Assembly: GCA_026214975.1 (NCBI GenBank)
Contig: JAOBSW010000553.1
Coordinates: 744,001 to 808,000, forward strand
Direction of reading: 5' to 3'
Origin: Gentiana macrophylla
Taxonomy: Eukaryota > Streptophyta > Magnoliopsida > Gentianales > Gentianaceae
Length of the DNA stretch: 64,000 bases
In this document: piece by piece, positions 21,509 through 34,900 of the stretch
Layout of the letters: each line of letters starts with the position of its first letter
Position numbering within the stretch: the stretch's first letter is position 1
The notes under the pieces: generated by a model
What the model was told of the DNA's origin: nothing
Databases searched by the model: none
What the model saw: only the letters and a program-made list of their open reading frames with translations
Made by a program: the position numbers and the translations under genes

Positions 21509-22380
21509 ATTGGTGACTTTATTGTATGATTTTTGGTGTAGAAATAATGTTCTTCCTTGTTATTAAAGTGATGTAGTAAGTTTTTCCTTTTATTTTTCTT
21601 TAACTTTGTCCCACAGTATAAGTCATTCTATACTATCAATGCAATATTTATTACCATTTTCTCTATCTTATCTTTAATTTATTATCAATCCAACAACTTT
21701 TCATTATTTAACAACTATTCCATTAATAATAGTCAAATGGATATTTTAGACATTTAATCTTTAAATTACTTTCTTAATCTGTGTGAAACCTTTAGGATGA
21801 CTTATATTTGGGGTAGTACGTTGGAATAACAAAAGACAACATATTACATTGGTTACCATATTAAATAATAAGAAACAAAAGGATTTGACAAATACTACCT
21901 CCGTCCTGAAACATAAATCCGTTTAAATATTTTTACATGGTTAATAAATTGGTCCATTGGTAAATTGGTCCGTTTAATGATAAAAATTTAGAATATTCTT
22001 TGACTCTTATTAATGTAATAATCGTAAAATAAGTGAATGTATAGCAAATTATGGGTAAAATGAAGAAAAAAATAATAAATCTTCATTGTTTTTAAATAGA
22101 TTTATATTATTAGACAAATACTCATAAAATCATTTATTTATACAGCGATTCACAAAAGTCTAAGTATACAGAGTACATTTAAATAACAACTAATCTTGAA
22201 TTAAAAAGTCATTCAGATTCATTCAATAAATTTATGTATGAATTTTGAAGTAGCTTGAGATAAATAGATGCGGAGGAGTACAAAATACTAAACGAACTTA
22301 TATTTTTAGACGGGACTAGTAATTAGTTAATACAGATCAAATATCTTTAAACAACATCAATTGAATTGTTGGGCTCCTTA
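21509..22380. other. Intergenic with decayed Stowaway-like MITEs
   Basis: 21585-21830 has decayed Stowaway features (CCCACAGTATAAGTCATTC at the left, AGGATGACTTATATTTGGGG at the right). 21895-22278 has a TA-flanked CTACCTCCGTCC start and a GCGGAGGAG end, fitting a second, imperfect Stowaway element of 384 bp. No genes are seen. Confidence 0.5.
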
Positions 22381-22559
22381 AACGGGGCTGAGTATTCTGC
22401 CAATAGTGCCAATAGAAGTATGCAAGATTACATTCATTGTTTGTTTGAGTTGGTTCATGGGTTAAGGTAATTTTTAGGGACTTTCCAAGACCTCGCTTTG
22501 GTCCTAGCCCCAAGGCAAATCCGAAGCCTTTAACTTAGACTATATGTAATCTTTCTGCG

Positions 22560-23160
22560 TTTTTTGTTTAGGCTTTTGGCCTTATTCCGTTTAGAGGTGT
22601 GCAACTACAAGAACCATGTTAGCAGTGCTTATGAAGGAACAAGAAATATGACCAGAAAGCATTGGTTTTTTTCAGGGGTCCCAAGAAGGGCTCTCGTGTT
22701 CATACCTTTTTTAGGCTTAGAAGAGTCTGTGGCTCGTTTGATTGATTCGACCGATGATATGATGGGTCAATCATTTGCTTCATTGGTTTCAACGGTGGCA
22801 GCAGCGGAATCTGCTATTGGGTTAGCCATTTTCGTTATTATTTTCCGAGTCCGAGGGACTATTGCTGTAGAATCTATTAATAGTATTCAAGGTTAAACAT
22901 GACTCCTAGAGAGTTAACAAAAAACGAAGTTATCTTCTCCTTTCGTTCTCCCTTAGCCCGGTGCTCATGACGCGCTACGAAACCTCCACCGTGCCGGGGG
23001 ACCAAGCAGGGCATAGCTAGCGGCACGAAGCCGACTAAAGTAAGTAGTGCAATGAAGGACAGCTGCATCAATCTTTATCCAACGATAGAGCATCGTGGAA
23101 TGAACTAAAGATCAGCCTTTCAACCAGCCCAACCAATGAGATAAGGCCTGCCATGGATAA
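22560..23160 (+). pseudogene. nad4L: Nuclear mitochondrial insertion with nad4L 3' end
   Basis: Positions 22759-22896 read [20 protein letters not shown] then [20 protein letters not shown] and SINSIQG, stop. This is the carboxy-terminal half of mitochondrial NADH dehydrogenase subunit 4L, a membrane subunit of complex I. Serine codons stand where the mature plant protein has Leu or Val (QSFASLVST for QVFALLVLT). This is what unedited mitochondrial DNA shows before C-to-U editing, so the copy came by DNA transfer and not through an edited transcript. The amino-terminal half is absent and is replaced by unrelated sequence from 22564. The 200 bp after the stop look like mitochondrial flank but have no identified gene. 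Confidence 0.85.
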
Positions 23161-23204
23161 CGAAGAACCTTATTGGTTAGTCTGGTGATTACCCTACGAA
23201 GTAG

Positions 23205-23408
23205 TGGTGCTTTTCTTCTAGTATTCAAGGCTCTATATTTTGGGGGTGTGTATGATACCTGGGCTCCAGGCGGGGGAGATGTACGAAAAATTACGAACTT
23301 AACCCTTAGTCCGAGTATCATATTTGGTTATTTATTAAAATGGAGGGGAAGGCTGGATTGTTAGTGTGGATGATTTAGAAGATATAATCAGAGGACATGT
23401 ATGGTTAG
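23205..23408 (+). pseudogene. psbC: Plastid psbC (CP43) fragment
   Basis: The frame reads [44 protein letters not shown], then, after an indel, [14 protein letters not shown] and GHVWLG. This is an internal portion of photosystem II CP43, a thylakoid chlorophyll-binding core antenna protein. Relative to the protein I recall, part of the SPFGG segment after LLK is lost, shifting the frame (about 8 bases). It is about 70 codons of a protein of over 450 residues, so it is a transferred fragment. Its proximity to nad4L suggests either a plastid piece already resident in a mitochondrial genome or joint insertion of organelle fragments. Confidence 0.9.
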
Positions 23409-23410
23409 GT

Positions 23411-25166
23411 TTTACTCTTTTTGGATAATGTAAAGCATTAATGGGTCAGAGTGGCTTGAACTTATCCAAACACACATGTTTCTTTCCGTAACTGCCCCCT
23501 TGAGGGCAGTTTGTTTTACTTTTTTTCTTTTTTAAAGTAATTTTAATTTTAATATTTTTTTTTGAGAAGATAATTTTAATTTTCAGTGACGATATTATTT
23601 ATGAAAATTGATATATACATCAATTTTTGAGGACCCCATAAACAATATATAAAGTAAATTTCTTCCCTTACATCAGAAGACACAATCATATTTTATTTAT
23701 CAAAAACAAATATCATTTTTCTTGATAAAAAATACAAATTATAAACCAACTATATAATAAAAAAATTACTTTATTTCCTATTTCTATAAAAATATGGAAA
23801 ATAGAAAATAAAAGAAATAAAACACCCTACCCAGTACCCACCGTGTGTGGGATCAAGCCAATTAAGATAGTTTTGAGAGGACAATCCTTTTATATAAGAA
23901 TCCTGCATGAGGGAGTTAATATATGAATCCTTGATTTTGGGGCATGTAATTGAGAACCATTATGATGCCATCATAGGGCAATCATGACTTAATTAGGCTG
24001 ATATTGTGTAATGTAATCAATCATATATGATCATGGTAGTCAATGAAAAATCAATCGTAGGATCAGAAGATTATATGTTCTTCTCCATGAGTGACTAGGA
24101 TGAGCGGATCATCAGGTTGGTGATGTGGGACCGTAGACACCCTGTGTCGTGCCAGCTATCTGGAGCTGCATGTGGGCAGTTTATACCGAGTTGAAATGAA
24201 GTTTGCTGAGTCTGAACTGAACGAAGCAAACGACCTATGCTCTGAAGGAGACCGGAATGAGTGTCACGTGTATGACTTCCGCCAAGGACGGAACTAGGGG
24301 ATGGCTAGGGTGGCGTGCAACCTATCCGGTTCTTATTTTCGGAACGTCAAAAAACCAATATAATTCACTTCAACACCCTAAATTGTCTTAATTAAGCCAC
24401 CCGACCATACAAATATAATTCAGTAGCCTATCCAAATATCAATTTCTGGTTCCGTCATTGACTTCCATGTCATATTCATACATACACAAGGGCATACCCA
24501 AGTGAAAATATGAGGGGTCGGTTCCTCCGCTTAAATTCGAAAAACGATGTAATTTTATTGGTGAAAAAACATAAAATGGCTACTGATATCCGCAATTGCT
24601 CTTTGAATTGGTTCTGTGTCCCAAATAAATAAAAATGTTAAAGGTTGTGAAGGACTGTTTTTTTATCTAAAATGAGGAAAAAGGACAAGAAAAAAAAATA
24701 ATGGTGAGAAAAGAATAGCAGCGCGTTACTACGTGTATTCACTACATGTGGTTGTAATGACGTAGTAATAGTTGTAATGAATGACGGCGTTTTGTCTTAC
24801 CAACCATTATTTTTTTTTATTCTATTTTTCCCATTTTCGCATCTTATTTTTCATTCTTCCGCGCTGCTTTCAAATAAAATTTCTAGATCCGTCATTATAC
24901 GTACCTATGCATGTGATATAAAACAACTCTCTTTGAGAACAAATGTTGAGAGACACCATATCAAGATAAGTAGCAAATCCATCAACATAATAATAATAAT
25001 AATAATTTATTAATAAGAAATGTGGACATGTCGGCAATAGATATGAGTGAATGGAAAACGACTTTACTTCCTATTTAGAACAACTATTGGCACCTATTTT
25101 TATCATATCTCTATATCATTGAATTGACAACGGCGACTTAAGTCTTTTTTATGCCCATCATATATA
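23411..25166. other. Intergenic, no gene seen
   Basis: AT-rich DNA with poly-A/T runs. The stretch 24070-24480 is more GC-balanced and could be an old transposon remnant (a GGGACCGTAGACACCCTGTG block), but no termini or coding domains were found. A short ATA trinucleotide run lies at 24986-25005. Confidence 0.4.
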
Positions 25167-25413
25167 CTCCCTCCGTCCCGTATTATAAGTCATTTTAAAC
25201 TTTTCACATAGATTAAGAATAATCATAAATGAGTTATTTTTTAATATTTCAAGACAAAATATTGTATTGTTTTTTAGGATTGGCTTATAATATTAAATTG
25301 TTTAGTGTAAAAGTGAAAACAATACATTAATCTTGTATTAAAATGTGAGAATGACTTATATTTTGAGATACCAAAAAGTAGTTAAAAAGATTTATATTAC
25401 GGGACGGAGTGAG
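25167..25413. mobile_element. Stowaway MITE (Tc1/mariner type)
   Basis: The left terminus is CTCCCTCCGTCCCGTATTAT and the right is ATTACGGGACGGAGTGAG. TA dinucleotides flank both ends (25165-25166 and 25414-25415). The CTCCCTCCGTCCC terminus with TA duplication is the hallmark of plant Stowaway elements. It is 247 bp with no coding capacity. A related, truncated copy lies at 44830-44998. Confidence 0.92.
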
Positions 25414-25415
25414 TA

Positions 25416-27077
25416 TATATATATATATGATCATTATGTAAAGCGATTCGTGGATTGTTTTTTATTTTTATTTTTCAATTTGAAATTACATTTTTTTAAA
25501 GGGGAATTTGAATAACTGAATTGGAACTTTTTGCCTAAGCATGACGCAGCCTGACCTCCTTTCCGACGTCGCCCAAATGCCTACGAGTCAACCAGTCCGA
25601 TCGGAGACTGGTTCAAGGTTAAAATTTAACCGAAGTTTGGACCCAATGTAAAAAGTCTGGTTCCATGCAAATATGTGCACGTGAAGATATAAATTATAAT
25701 AAAGATTATAATACAAAATTAACGTGAAGATGGGAATGTTGAAGATTAATTGTATCCTTCAATAAATCGTTTACATGTTAGGTTGATAAAATCACTATAT
25801 GCATTTATATCATAGACTCTATGTATAACTTATACTCTTGTCATAGAATATAAATCATCCTAATTTTTTTATTTTGTCTTATAATATAAATCATTCAAAG
25901 TATCAAGAGAGTATTTATTAGTATTTTTTTTTTTATCTTACCCTTAATTTATATTTATTCAACCACTTTTACATACTAGTACATCACAACCGTTGCATTT
26001 ATGATAGTTAAATGGTATATTTAGTCATACATGAATGATATTTAATTGTTTTCTTAATTTATATGAAAACTCTAAGATGACTTATATTTTCGATCGGTTA
26101 TGATAAATCAATAAAAACAACAACTGAAATCGATGCATATTAAATCTGTAGTCGATGCATATTATAAGTTTGAGTTTAAAAGATTGAAGGTTTAACAAAT
26201 TTCTAACACGTATCTCGAATTTCGTGGATCTGTCCCAACTCATTACATCGTACATCGGATGGAATGCAAACGAAAATTATCTACCCCACACCGTCCTATC
26301 TTCATTTACCCATCCTTAACTCAACTCTACCACATGTCCCATCCCATCACCACTTATACCTCCCCCACCCTACCCACTCCTCACTCTATCTTAATTTACC
26401 ACTCAACATCACCTACCGCTACCACTGCTACCCACCCCTTTTCATTCCCCGAACCCATACTCCGCCCTTGTCATACTTGTACCCCTACCACTACAACCCA
26501 CCCACCCTCGTTCCCCTAGCATAGCACAATTGTTACTCCGTCCTAATCATAGTTGTACCCCTACCACTACCACTACAACCCACCCACCCTCATTCCTCTA
26601 GCCTAGCCCAAGTGTTACTCCACCCTTTTATATTAAGTTAAGAAATTTAATTTTTCACATTCTTAACGCTTGTTTCCGGAAAAATCCTCGGTCTTTAGTG
26701 CGAGGCATCATAAGTTGACCATTGTAAGACTCTGTAATACAAGAAAAATCGTGTTTGACTTTATAAAATACATGATTTATTAAGAAAAACAGATGTAAAT
26801 ATTTTAAATCACCAAGGACGACGGAGGTAAATACATGGCCGAGGGGTCTAAGCCCACCCAAAAACATGTTTATGTTTACATTAAAAAATATATATAATCC
26901 GATTCAATCCATGAAAGTCGGCTTAATCCAACCCATTCCACCCAGCATGAATATAGCCGACTTATGTTCCTGACTCCGTCTTTGTAAATCATTGTTGGTC
27001 ATTGATAACCATACAATTTATTCTAAGTCCTCCATTAATTAATGTACCTAATTAGTAAACGGGTCTTTGACTATGAA

Positions 27078-27081
<4 letters not shown>
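25416..27081. other. Intergenic with decayed MITE and C-rich tract
   Basis: 25840-26090 carries another decayed Stowaway-like pair (CATAGAATATAAATCATCC and AAGATGACTTATATTTTCG). 26270-26640 is a C-rich, purine-poor strand. No gene: the overlapping ORFs in the C-rich tract are composition artefacts. Confidence 0.45.
26466..26625. repeat. Tandem duplication, about 76 bp
   Basis: A block TTGTACCCCTACCACTACAA ... GTTACTCC occurs at about 26474-26540 and again at 26552-26624 with small changes. The second copy has one extra CCACTA unit. Confidence 0.8.

Positions 27082-27155
<74 letters not shown>
27082..27155. repeat. (TA)n microsatellite
   Basis: An uninterrupted AT dinucleotide run of about 74 bp. 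The (IY)n ORFs read through it on both strands are artefacts. Confidence 0.98.
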
Positions 27156-27157
<2 letters not shown>

Positions 27158-29163
27158 ATTAAAATTGCTGATGCTTTTAATGAACATTGTGGTTTGTAAT
27201 TTGTATACAGATGTAAACGGTTTGAAGGGGCGCATACGGCAGATCGAAGCCAAAAGGAAAATAAAATGTATCAATCAAAGACACCTATCTATCTATTTGA
27301 CATCAAGTTTAACTACCAACAAATTAAATGGTAGGTCTTGACAATTGATCAAACAATAATTACACACTTGCTATTTCAGCTAATATTTTTTTTTTTTAGT
27401 ATTGTTTGGCCAGTAATGTTTTCTAGCTGATTTAGTCTTCAAAATGATCATTATCTCTTATTTAAAGCTTAATTAAATGCATCATCTTCCAATTTTAACA
27501 ATCATCACCCACTTTTTTTGTGTATATATTTATGGTATAAAGGCTGTAGAAGAACGTTGACAGAATTTTTTGGAATATACTCAGGAATCAAATTATTTAG
27601 AATAGCATTTAGACAATTAATCACATGTTTGGTATGCATATAGAGAAATTGAGAAAATGAAAGGATTGAGAGAATAAATTGAGACAAACTGCAATTAGAA
27701 ATATAAAATAGCACACTGGAATTTCTTTTCTTTTTTCTTTGGGTAAGAAGACAAGTTTTTCACTACAATTTAAATTATCTCACCTACAAATGAATAGAAT
27801 ATCTTTTGATCTTATCATCAAAAGATCATAATTCTTTTACCATATTTTTGCTTTTTTTCGTCATCTTTATCCTAACACCTTGTTTTCTTTTGGTAAAAAC
27901 AAGAAAACAGTGTAAGAGATTTGAAGTCTATTTTACGGCATAGCATAATATTGTTCTTAACACTCAATTTGTTTTTTCACTATGCAGATTCCTATTTTTC
28001 CATTTTTTTCCGATTTAATAACACATGGGTTCGAATCCAACTTTTCTCGTTTTCAACAAAAGGAAAAAAAATGTAAAAATAAGTTAATTGGTATTTGCGC
28101 CTCATCCACAAGGTATACACAAATCAACAACCTTTTTTCTTGCCAAATGTGAAGGCCAAAGACAACAAGAATTGCTATTATTATTAGAGAGATTTTATGA
28201 TGCAACGGTTGTAGGAGGTTATATTAAGTGGCGTACATTAGAGCCTCTCATTTCACATAATACACTTTTATCGTGTATGAGAGGTTAAAAATGAATGGTT
28301 GTAATATAAGTCACTTGGTAAAACCTTTCTGCAACAGTTGTATTAAGAGTTGTCTGAACTATTGGAACCTCTAGTTTCCACCAACCCCAACACACTTAGT
28401 GGGGTACCCTCAACCTAATTATCCCACTAAACCAAAATCCCAAATCAAAAACAAAAAGAAAAAAAAAAGATTTGAAAAAGGGTAATGATTTCTTTTAAAA
28501 TTTTCTAGTTGAAGAGACCATGGATGATTTGCACAACCCTTTTTTCAAAGTCAGCCACTAGAGTGGTAGTGGTTGGTCCAAATTGTTGTGGGACTTTTTT
28601 CCTGAACTCAAAAAGAAATTCTATCTTGTAGGTGAAATTAAACACCATTATCTTCTACCAATTGTTATAGAAATAAATAGTAACATACTGCACAGGATAG
28701 TTAGAAGATAAAAAAAAGATAAACATTTGCCAGAATTTATAGCTAATAATAAATTTTTTGTAGTATAATAATTATTATGTTCAAATGTCAATATACAAGA
28801 GTACTGTCTGCTGATGTAAATGCTCAAATGTGGCCAAGCATTTTGTGTCTCAACTCTCAACCATCTAACGTAAAATTTCGATGAAAATATATGTTCGGGT
28901 TCTCAACTTAAGGTCCGTTGCAACAAGCGAAAGGACCCTCCCCAACAACCGGCCTAAATAGAACGTAAGATAACCCGATATCATGGTTATTTTCAAAAAA
29001 AAGATTAGACTCTCTCCCACCTGCTAATTGGTTCTGATATAAAAAAAAATTAGAACTGCAATTCTCTCCTATGCTTACATCTGGTCAAGCAATGTGTTGA
29101 AAGCAAGCCAGATTAAAGCTCAAGCAGCATTTTTTTTTGGAAGAAAATGGTCAATGATCGGGA
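27156..29163. other. Intergenic, downstream of MED26b-like gene
   Basis: No coding sequence. It contains a fold-back element at about 28187-28356. The last 300 bp (28880-29163) should include the 3' untranslated region of the minus-strand MED26b-like gene, but no clear AATAAA signal was identified. Confidence 0.45.
28187..28356. mobile_element. Probable degenerate MULE-type MITE, copy 3
   Basis: The left arm (GAGAGATTTTATGATGCAAC ... GTTATATTAAGTGG) and the right arm (GTCACTTGGTAAAACC ... TGCAACAGTTGTATTAAGAG) are inverted. They share the order of motifs seen in the 170-bp family at 3410 and 40095 (TTATTAC-GCAACAGTT, then TTATACCAAGTGG). A central CACATAATACACTTT...CGTGTATGAGAGG hairpin is present. 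No clear 9-bp duplication was found, so it is an older or altered member. Confidence 0.45.
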
Positions 29164-31996
29164 TTAGCGGCGTCCATTTCCCCGAAACCTACCATTGTTG
29201 CCAGGTCTCATGTGTGGATTCCTCTGGACATGATCCTGCTTTGGAATATCGCGTAACTCCATAACTTGTACTGTACGTTGTTTCTTGGCTGCCAAGTAAA
29301 TTCATCAAACTCTGTTAGACATGGCCCGTAGCCTACTTTTCTAACAGAAGGTGGAAGGGAGGGGGGGTAAAAGGAGAAGGCACTCACCGTTTTGTGCTTC
29401 TTGGTACCGCTCTTGGAGTTTACGCTTTGCTGCCTCTAGTTTAAGCTCTGCAGCCTCTTCTGAGTTCTTCAATTTCTATAACACAAGGAGATATATATAT
29501 ATATATATATATGTCAATTAATCAGCATTGAACTATATAATCAAATTGTTCTACTTATATATCTACTACTCACATTTTGCTGTTGAGAAGCCAATTCCTT
29601 CTTCTGCAAGGCAACTCGATCGGTAGGCCTTTTCTGAGCCTTGAACTCAAAGTTACTATTTTGTTCAACGCCCGGTTTTGCAGGTCTGCCTGGCCCAGAT
29701 TCACCAAGTGAAGGCTTGTTGGGCTTTACAACAGTTGCTTGTTTCTTATCTAAAGTTTCCTGTTTCTTAGGCTGCTGACCTGTCCTATCCGTTGGCTTTG
29801 TAAGTGATTCACGATGAAGCTGTTGTGGTTTCCTGTCATTTGTCGGTTTAACTGACTGACGAGGAAGCTGTTGTTGTTGTTGTTCTTTCTTCTCGGTTGA
29901 AGAAGGTTTAACCGACTCATGAGAAAGCTGTTGTTTTCGTTTATCAAGATTCGAGTTCTTTACTAACGGCTTTCTGCCATTATCACGGTTCTTAGTGGAT
30001 TCCCCATTGTTTCGAGGATCTGAAAAAAGGGATGCATCATTAGTAAGGGGTTAATGTCAAATACGAAACAGATTAGCATAAGGGAATTATTTTCAACTCA
30101 CTTCCGTTGTCATCCATGCCATCAAAGAACTTCGCGAATTGCAATCCAAGAACAATTAAAAAGGAAAACGGATCAGACTAATACGCGGTAAAGCTAACCA
30201 AGTGATTTACAAGCAAAAAGGCCTAACATCAGTATACCTCTCCCCATTCAATTGGAGCAGTTTCAGTTAAAAAGAATGCTCCTACATCAAGTGGAGGAGA
30301 AGGAAGTCCTTCTTCCTCTTCTTCTTCGTCAACAACATCGGACTTTTTCATAGATTCGGGAGTGCCTTCTGATACTGTATATCATGCACAAAACATATAT
30401 CAAGTTTCAAGAAAGCTAAATGAAAATGCATAACCGGTTTCAACTTAGATTTGTGATTACCGTTTGTTATAGCTTCCGGAGCATTTAACCATTGATCAAC
30501 CTTGTCCACCCAATACCTACAGCCAACACAGATCATCAGGATATAGTCGATAACGTAGATCACATACGAATGCTTATTACTAACTCTCACATGCGTATAA
30601 CAATGTATAACGATAGCAAAGAAATGACCAGTAAAGAAATGGTAGTTTGAGGTAACATTGACTAACGAATGCATCAATGATAATGAAAACCGCGAGTATT
30701 ACAAGATAAAGAAAAGGCCACTCCTAAAAGAAGCAAGCTGTTAAATGTGATGTTGGCTATAAGTGCACAATCGTTTAGTAAACCATTTGGGACAGATGCA
30801 AGAGTTTGAAAGTGTTACCAAATTGCTTTAATTCAGAAAGTAAGAAGAGCTAAAACAGAATGTTTACAATAACGTTAATGCAAAATCGTATAAACAAAAC
30901 AAGAAAGAGTTACATACTTGAGTAACATCCCTGCAAGCCTTTTAATCTGGTCTGATCCATGCTTTACAAGAACTTTGACAGACTTTCCAATCTCTGTTGC
31001 CTGAAGCATGTTTGAGAATGAATCAAAAACTGCTTCCAAGATAATTGCAGGTGTATTATAAAGTTAACAGCAAAAGACAGATTCAAACCTTCAAAATTTC
31101 GACAGACAAATCCATCAATTCCAGCCTTCTGAGCGAATTATACAATACAGAATCCGACTGTTGCAGGAAAACAGACTTGGTCAAAGCCAATTCAGAATAC
31201 AATAACAATTCATATCTCCACCAACATCTTATCACACAGCAATCACAAGGTCATTCAGCTAGGAACATAGCAATCAAAAGCACCATATGATACAAAAGAA
31301 TCATCTGTAAAAGTGGCCTAAACATTCCTGCTCAATACAAAGCACCGAACGAAAGTAAAATCGTAATCTCTAGACACTAACCATGAGATTTAGCATCTAA
31401 TCCTTCAATCTGGATCAACAAATACTAAACTAATAAGACAAGACTATTCTGAATCATAATAGAAAGTAAGAGAGATAAACCTCATCTTTGCTGTTTTCAA
31501 GGATCTCTTTGATCCTCAAGACCTCTCTAAACATTTGACTCTCTTCCTCAATTTCATCAGTCAAAGCTTCAACTTCTCCATAGCTAATATGATGATTGTG
31601 ATGGTTCAAATCAGCCTCCACATCGTTACCGTCACCGTGATCATCATCATTTTCATCATCATCATCATCAATCCTCACATTAACCTTGTTCTTCTTCATC
31701 CTATCATCCTCAGGAGAATGATCTCGACCATCCATTTCACTCTTGCACTTCTCATCATCCTCTTCCTCCTCCTCCTCCACCTCTGGTACTGCTAAACCTA
31801 CTTCATCACACCTTAAACACTTTGTCAGTTTACAAGAGAAAAGCAATTCAGCTATTCGATCTCTTCTCAGTTTGAACTCATCCGGAGAATCCATAGCTGC
31901 TAGAATAATCGCATTCTTAATTACTTCAAATATATCTGTATTTGCACTCATAAAATACCTTCTCCATTTCTCCATACTTCCTAATCTTCCCTCCAT
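29164..31996 (-). CDS. MED26B: Mediator subunit 26b-like protein
   Basis: A component of the plant Mediator complex, the bridge between transcription factors and RNA polymerase II in the nucleus. Exons: 31996-31481, 31157-31089, 31000-30918, 30516-30461, 30374-30238, about 30129-30102, 30019-29574, 29475-29388, 29288-29164 (TAA). The joined frame is about 515 residues. The start is MEGRLGSMEKWRRYFMSANT, followed by an acidic stretch (poly E/D), a SYGEVEALTDEIEEESQ phrase, and then the TFIIS N-terminal (LW) domain (LKATEIGKSVKVLVKHGSD, QIKRLAGMLLKYWVDKVDQW). The middle is K/Q/P-rich with a five-Gln run. The end has a coiled-coil-like ELKLEAAKRKLQERYQEAQN and the plant MED26 tail KKQRTVQVMELRDIPKQ. 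All introns but one have canonical borders; the acceptor of exon 6 is ambiguous. A (TA)n run lies in the intron at 29490-29512. The reading frame is intact. Confidence 0.92.
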
Positions 31997-34900
31997 TACT
32001 GGAAAAAAAAAAACCAGTTCTCAAAATCAAGTTCTGATCAGAACCCGGATGCTGAAATCGAGTCTTTCTTAATTTCAAGGCATCTAAATTCAATGTTTAT
32101 CAGATTATGACGATGCCCAGAAATCCGAAGACTCGATTCTCAATACGATTTTTTTTTTGTTTTTGTTTAAACACCAAAGCTGAACTTTTGGTTATCCACA
32201 ACTCAAAAGTTCGGTGTACGCATTTAATAAAAATAAAACCTAATTAATTAGCATTAAATATGGTAAGGAATCACCACTACTAAGAACAGGAAATGGAGGA
32301 AACAAATTCTGGAAAAAAATCTTATTCTAATATTCGTATGAATTTCAGGGTAATAATTAAATATGAAAAGAAAGGATGGAAAATCCGGGGGCTGGATATG
32401 GATGAAGAGTTAAAGATGGCGTAAGAATCAGATATATTCCCGGGTAAATGAATGGAGAAATCCAGAATGAAAGCTAGGTGGTGGTGCCATGGGAGGAAAA
32501 TTCAGAGGTAGAATATATGTGAAAAAGTAATAGATATATTCTCTGTTATTTTTTTTCTTTCATTTTCTCACTCTTCTGGATTTAATTATTTTTCTAATAT
32601 CTTTATTAATTGCCTCTTGCATAAAAAACTATGGGTCATCCAGTTGCATACTTGCATCCATTTGAGTATTATTATATTAAAAGTTTTAAAGAATATATTA
32701 TTATATATGTCGTTATTTTCATCGTATCAAATCTACTTTCGGAATAAAGAGTGATATTTCATATCTGAAAATCGACTATAAGGTTTGAATTCGAACATCC
32801 ACATTTGATTATTGAATAATCGAATATTACACCCAAGCATAGTCAGGAGCAACTGTAGGAATTTTGGGAAACGGACTATGGATCAAAAACGACATATCGT
32901 ATTACAAATTTTAAGTATTATTTGAAAAATGCAAATATGATTATGGGTCAAAGATCTATTTAAAAAAATTAACAGATCAGTTAATACATATTAATATATA
33001 AAATTCTTAAATAATATAAAAAATACTGAGAATTTTTTAGAGGGTCGTTTGACCCATTTCATACAACATGTAGCCGCCGTCACGATACATGTTTTTGCTA
33101 TTACTAGCGGCCCTTATATTATACCACTACCATCATCATCCCAAAATATAAGACACTTTATCGTTGAGTTTATCTAAAAAAAAAAAAAAAAAAGTGATTT
33201 ACATTCGGAATGAAGTAGTACTAATATATATTAATATTTTTTTATAGATTTTTGTCCAGAATAACAAAATTATCAAAAATCGTGGGATAAAAAAGCGTAA
33301 TTTAATAAGACAAAAAGAATAATTATGAAGAATAAATATGAAATAACAAATGTGGAATAGAGTAAATATAAAAGAACAATTGTAAACACAAAGATGCATT
33401 AACACGTGAAGAATAATTTTAAAGAATAATTGTGATTTTTGTCCTTTATAATCGTAGAAAATATTTTTTTGTCTTCCAATTCATTTATTAATTTTTTTTT
33501 TCTTTGTGGCAAAAATTCACTTTTTTTTTATCTATTCTTAGTTTATTATTTATTCAACTATGTTGTATTATTTTAAAATTATTGCATTGATGACTTTTTA
33601 GGAGCTTTTAATACTTTTATTCTTAGAATTTATTGCATACATTCAAAATCTTAATCATTGTAAAACACTTGTAATAACTTATTGAGTAGTGATACAACCA
33701 CTATTAAATTTACCACAACATCCTACACAACAAAATCAACACTATTAATTTTTTTAGGATCCATCACAATAAATAATTCATCAATTTAATCAATAGAAAT
33801 AAAACACGTAGTGTTACACAAATGTATAGTACACATATCATTTGCTGACTTATTATACATTTTGAAACCAATAAAGAATGCAATGAGGATTGGGACTTGC
33901 GACAAAAAGGAAAGAATTCTTCAAAAAAAAAATTTGAAATCAAAAATTCCATTTCCTAAAAAGCTCGTGCTAAAAGGACAAAAGTTTTTTATATTCTTTT
34001 TTGGCTGTTCATCTTTTTAGATATATATGATTTTTTATTTTTTTTGTACTTTATTACTTCAATTTTTTTTGTAGTGTTATATGTGTACTACACATTGTTT
34101 ATTTTAATTCCACACTGAATCGATCAAGATTAGCTCAAATATTCACTTCATTATTTTATTTGTATTTATGTTTTAAGGGCTGTCATTGGAGTAATAGGGA
34201 GGGGTGTAATTTTGACATATTAAATTCATAGGTGGGATCTTCAATACACTGAGTCACACACAAAAAAAATTGATTTATTATATTTTATAATATCATAACT
34301 TTACTAGTTTAGCACTACAGATTCAATGGATTAGAAATATAATTTTTCTTTTTGTTACTTGTCACGATGTTAATCTCTTGATTAGTAGTACCTAATAATT
34401 TGGTTAGTAATGATAAAATAAAGACATAAAAAACAAATAAATACCAAATCTGAGTGTGGTAGTTATACGGCAAGCCTTGTGCTAACGATATAGAAACAAG
34501 AACGCAATTTTGTTTTTTGTTTTTTTGACCAAGGAACACAAAGTAGTATTTATTGTCGCAATTACTCAGCTATAACACTTTTTTTTTTTTATCGTTGATA
34601 ATGATAAAACACATTGATTTTGATATAAATCTATCATAATTAATAATGTAAAAGTAGGTAGCAACCCTAAAAAAAAAAAAAAGGTTGCGAAGAGCACTAC
34701 CCATTTATTGGATTAGTGAAGTGCACTTAAAAAAAGCACGGTTTATAATTAGCAATTTTTATTGTGAAAAAAAAGTTTATAATTAGAAATTAATCGAATT
34801 AAATTAATCTATACGTAAATTCATATGTTTCCTACAAAGAAAACTCGTGTTAATTAGTGTAAATAACAAAGGTTGGTAAAATGAGTGATGTATACATAAT

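Noticed and set aside
22564..22896. nad4L as a working nuclear gene
   Set aside because: Only the carboxy half is homologous, editing sites are unedited, and there is no presequence or intron; it fits a mitochondrial DNA insertion.
26259..26524. Two overlapping 86-residue plus-strand ORFs
   Set aside because: Both are Thr/Pro/His-rich readings of a C-rich tract with a tandem duplication; different frames are open over the same bases.
27042..27341. ORFs with long Ile-Tyr runs on both strands
   Set aside because: Produced by the (TA)n microsatellite at 27082-27155.
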